This document shows, in pieces, positions 62,718-64,000 of a DNA stretch of 64,000 bases. Position numbers and translations under genes: made by a program. The notes beneath the pieces are model-generated. The model was given only the letters and a program-made list of their open reading frames with translations, had not been told where the DNA came from and did not search any database. The stretch's first letter is position 1; every line of letters begins with the position of its first letter. The DNA comes from Trochalopteron elliotii (lineage: Eukaryota; Chordata; Aves; Passeriformes; Leiothrichidae): positions 617,668 to 681,667 of the forward strand of contig JANPWX010000098.1 in NCBI GenBank assembly GCA_024734555.1. The letters are read 5' to 3'.

Positions 62718-62990
62718 TGTCGGAGTCCAGGGCATCCCTTTGGATGGCCTGGGACCCGAGGAAGAGAATTTGAACCCTGGACAGGGGGGTGTGAAGCCGG
62801 TCCAGGGGGGTTGGAGACCTTGGCACACAGCCCGGAAAGACACCGAGTTTGATTTTAGTCCATGGGAAAAGCTTCCAACACTAAGAAGAATTACAAACCT
62901 CAAGGGTGTGAAAATAGTAGCTTAGCACAGCACGGGGTGAAAAATTTTGTAGTTTTAGGATTCTTAGTATAGAGGTAAATGGGGGAGACA

Positions 62991-63050
62991 AGATGGAGGA
63001 TTTAGGGCGTTGCCCTAGGTTCTTCTCCTTCTTCCTTGTCCTCCATCTTC
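62991..63050. repeat. Nested inverted repeats in U3
   Basis: AAGATGGAGGA (62991-63001) pairs perfectly with TCCTCCATCTT (63040-63050). Inside them TAGGGC (63004-63009) pairs with GCCCTA (63013-63018) across a 3-base loop. Confidence 0.8.
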
Positions 63051-63167
63051 TGAGGTAGTGATGACACAAAGTAGTTTGAGGGGATTGGGTTAAGGTACAA
63101 GTGACCTTTCTAGTATAGGCACTAGGCATTGGCACAAATTAGTAAATAATGGACACGTAGTTATCTG

Positions 63168-63173
63168 TATAAG
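63168..63173 (+). promoter_or_regulatory. LTR TATA box
   Basis: TATAAG within CTGTATAAGAGTAG. Transcription would start near 63195, where the sequence becomes GC-rich. Confidence 0.6.
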
Positions 63174-63267
63174 AGTAGAGCACCGCCTCACCGAGGGGCA
63201 GTCGCCTCGTGTTCCAGCCGCTGTCCGGACCTCGGCTGGCTGCAGAGAAAACTTTGAGATATCAAAT

Positions 63268-63273
63268 AATAAA
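63268..63273 (+). terminator. LTR polyadenylation signal
   Basis: Exact AATAAA about 95 bases downstream of the TATA box, the expected order in an LTR. Confidence 0.65.
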
Positions 63274-63371
63274 CAACATGAGAAACCTGAAAGCAAGGCC
63301 TTGGAGACTCTGCTTTTTCACGCGACGCGGCTCAGGGCTTTTAGAGGGCCAAGGACTCTTAACAGCCGGAA

Positions 63372-63398
63372 TCTCGGGTGAGAAAACCAAACCCGAGA
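63372..63398. repeat. Hairpin at the LTR 3' end
   Basis: TCTCGGGT pairs with ACCCGAGA across an 11-base loop. With one bulged A the pairing extends into the neighbouring ATTC, so part of the proposed target-site duplication may belong to this structure instead. Confidence 0.75.
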
Positions 63399-63403
63399 AT
63401 TCA

Positions 63404-64000
63404 TAGTTGTGGTAGGGGTTATACTGTTGGAAGTTGTTTACTGGCACCTTCTTTCAGGAGTAATGACTAAATACATGTGTATATAAGCACAGTTCTGTAA
63501 CCCCTAATTCTTGTTCATGTTGCAGGAGTCTCCAGGACCTTCCATAAATGATAACTGCTTTTCAGTTTTAATTATGTGTACATAGATGTAATATGTCTTT
63601 AGAAGCTCAAAATTCCCCTCTTGTCATCATGTAAAGTTATGTGAGAGATTTCTTTTGCTCATAGGACCAAGTAACTTGCAGTGATGAGCAAGTGGGAGTA
63701 GGAAGAAAAGATCTGTTCACTGAGTCCTATATAATTACATTTAAAATGATGAATGAGTCAAGGCTAAGTTATCTGGGCATTTATACATGCTTAGAGGTTA
63801 CTATAGGTACAGTAATTGCATTTCTTAGATAATTTTCTTATTCTTTTTATGTAAATGTTTGCAAGGACACAAAACTTGCATTCAATAATAACTTTCTATC
63901 ACTAGGCAAAAAAATTAACATCAGACATCTCTTCCTGGTATACTTAATTCCATATACAAAGTACTTGACTAATTTGGCCACAGAAGCTGTTCCATTCTCT
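63404..64000. other. Unannotated DNA right of the provirus
   Basis: AT-rich sequence with no recognised gene, RNA or repeat. Confidence 0.5.

Larger units (their letters stand above)
61864..62925 (+). pseudogene. env: Endogenous retroviral envelope, C-terminal SU plus TM, one in-frame stop
   Basis: The frame is open from the LTR junction to a TGA at 62299-62301 and continues in the same frame to a stop at 62923-62925. Counting from the GTG at 61876, the first part has N-x-S/T sites at residues 4, 18, 24 and 76, a surface-subunit C-terminal motif with Cys48, Gly49-Asp50-Arg51 and Cys65, and a minimal furin-type R-x-x-R at 86-89. An Ala-rich region near residues 113-125, just before Leu-Ala-Cys-Trp, fits an internal fusion peptide. 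Counting from the GTG at 62317, the transmembrane part has the Leu-Gln-Asn-Arg region (16-19), a C-x6-C-C motif (33-41), a membrane helix (about 91-111) and a long tail. The layout resembles avian alpharetroviral envelopes. The N-terminal receptor-binding region is missing, so it cannot act as an entry protein. Confidence 0.85.
62718..63398 (+). mobile_element. 3' LTR of the deleted provirus
   Basis: It starts TGTCGGAGTCC after the polypurine tract. U3 includes about 205 bases that remain open as an extension of env, followed by a nested inverted repeat (62991-63050). TATAAG at 63168-63173 and AATAAA at 63268-63273 define promoter and polyadenylation signals about 100 bases apart, suggesting a short R. 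The 3' edge is uncertain: it is 63398 if ATTCA is the target-site duplication, or 63403 if the LTR ends in the usual CA. Confidence 0.75.
61839..63403 (+). mobile_element. Deleted provirus: 5' LTR remnant, env 3' part, 3' LTR
   Basis: The element starts with TGTCAGAGTCCAGGGCATCC, which recurs with one change directly after a polypurine tract at 62718. That identifies both as LTR starts. Only about 36 bases of the 5' LTR survive before the sequence passes into the C-terminal half of an envelope gene, so most of the 5' LTR, gag, pol and the env start are gone. A complete-looking 3' LTR follows. ATTCA occurs at 61834-61838 and 63399-63403 as a possible 5-bp target-site duplication. With one nonsense codon in env the copy is only modestly decayed. 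It cannot produce a virus. Confidence 0.85.

Noticed and set aside
1..64000. CRISPR arrays, prokaryotic operons, prophage or plasmid features
   Set aside because: Composition, LINE and LTR content show vertebrate nuclear DNA; no regularly spaced direct repeats were seen.

Overview
The window looks like gene-poor nuclear DNA from a bird, most likely a passerine. The evidence is repeat content: pieces of the avian LINE CR1 in both orientations with the typical ATTCTGTGATTCT-like 3' end, several LTRs of avian endogenous-retrovirus type, and a damaged provirus carrying an alpharetrovirus-like envelope frame. There are no operons, CRISPR arrays, tRNA or rRNA genes. No host protein-coding gene can be named with confidence. 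Almost all open frames are short, random and intronic or intergenic in character.

Layout. From 1 to 45.5 kb the DNA is AT-rich and non-coding. It is dotted with an LTR on the minus strand (about 4.0-4.35 kb), a 172-bp tandem duplication (4.63-4.97 kb), a CCAAT-rich LTR (5.83-6.39 kb), an LTR related to the 4.0-kb one but on the plus strand (14.4-14.9 kb), a CR1 piece (26.2 kb), an unnamed dispersed repeat with copies at 27.4 and 31.4 kb, the latter inside a local duplication, two CR1 pieces pointing in opposite directions (36.0-36.7 and 37.15-37.46 kb), a GC-rich repeat-like block (38.5-38.9 kb), a decayed CR1 coding remnant ending near a 26-A run (41.6-41.9 kb), and several A/C-rich or TA microsatellites.

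A 384-base run of N (45,515-45,898) sits directly against a dense CpG island (45,899 to about 46,265). This is the best candidate for a host promoter and first exon. Strand composition changes there: sampled lines downstream carry a clear G-over-C excess on the plus strand, whereas upstream C slightly exceeds G. That fits a plus-strand transcript starting at the island, with 46.3-64 kb being part of a long first intron; the gene cannot be identified from here.

In the right part there is an ERVL-like avian LTR element (54.06-54.87 kb) and, at 61.84-63.40 kb, a deleted provirus. The provirus consists of a short 5' LTR remnant, the C-terminal part of an envelope gene with one in-frame TGA, a polypurine tract and a complete-looking 3' LTR with TATA box and AATAAA. 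The envelope reading frame continues across the polypurine tract about 200 bases into the LTR, the most unusual thing in the window. Nothing here supports a wholly new biological system; the items most worth checking are the LTR-extended env frame, the promoter next to the assembly gap, and a possible transmembrane exon at 18.1 kb.
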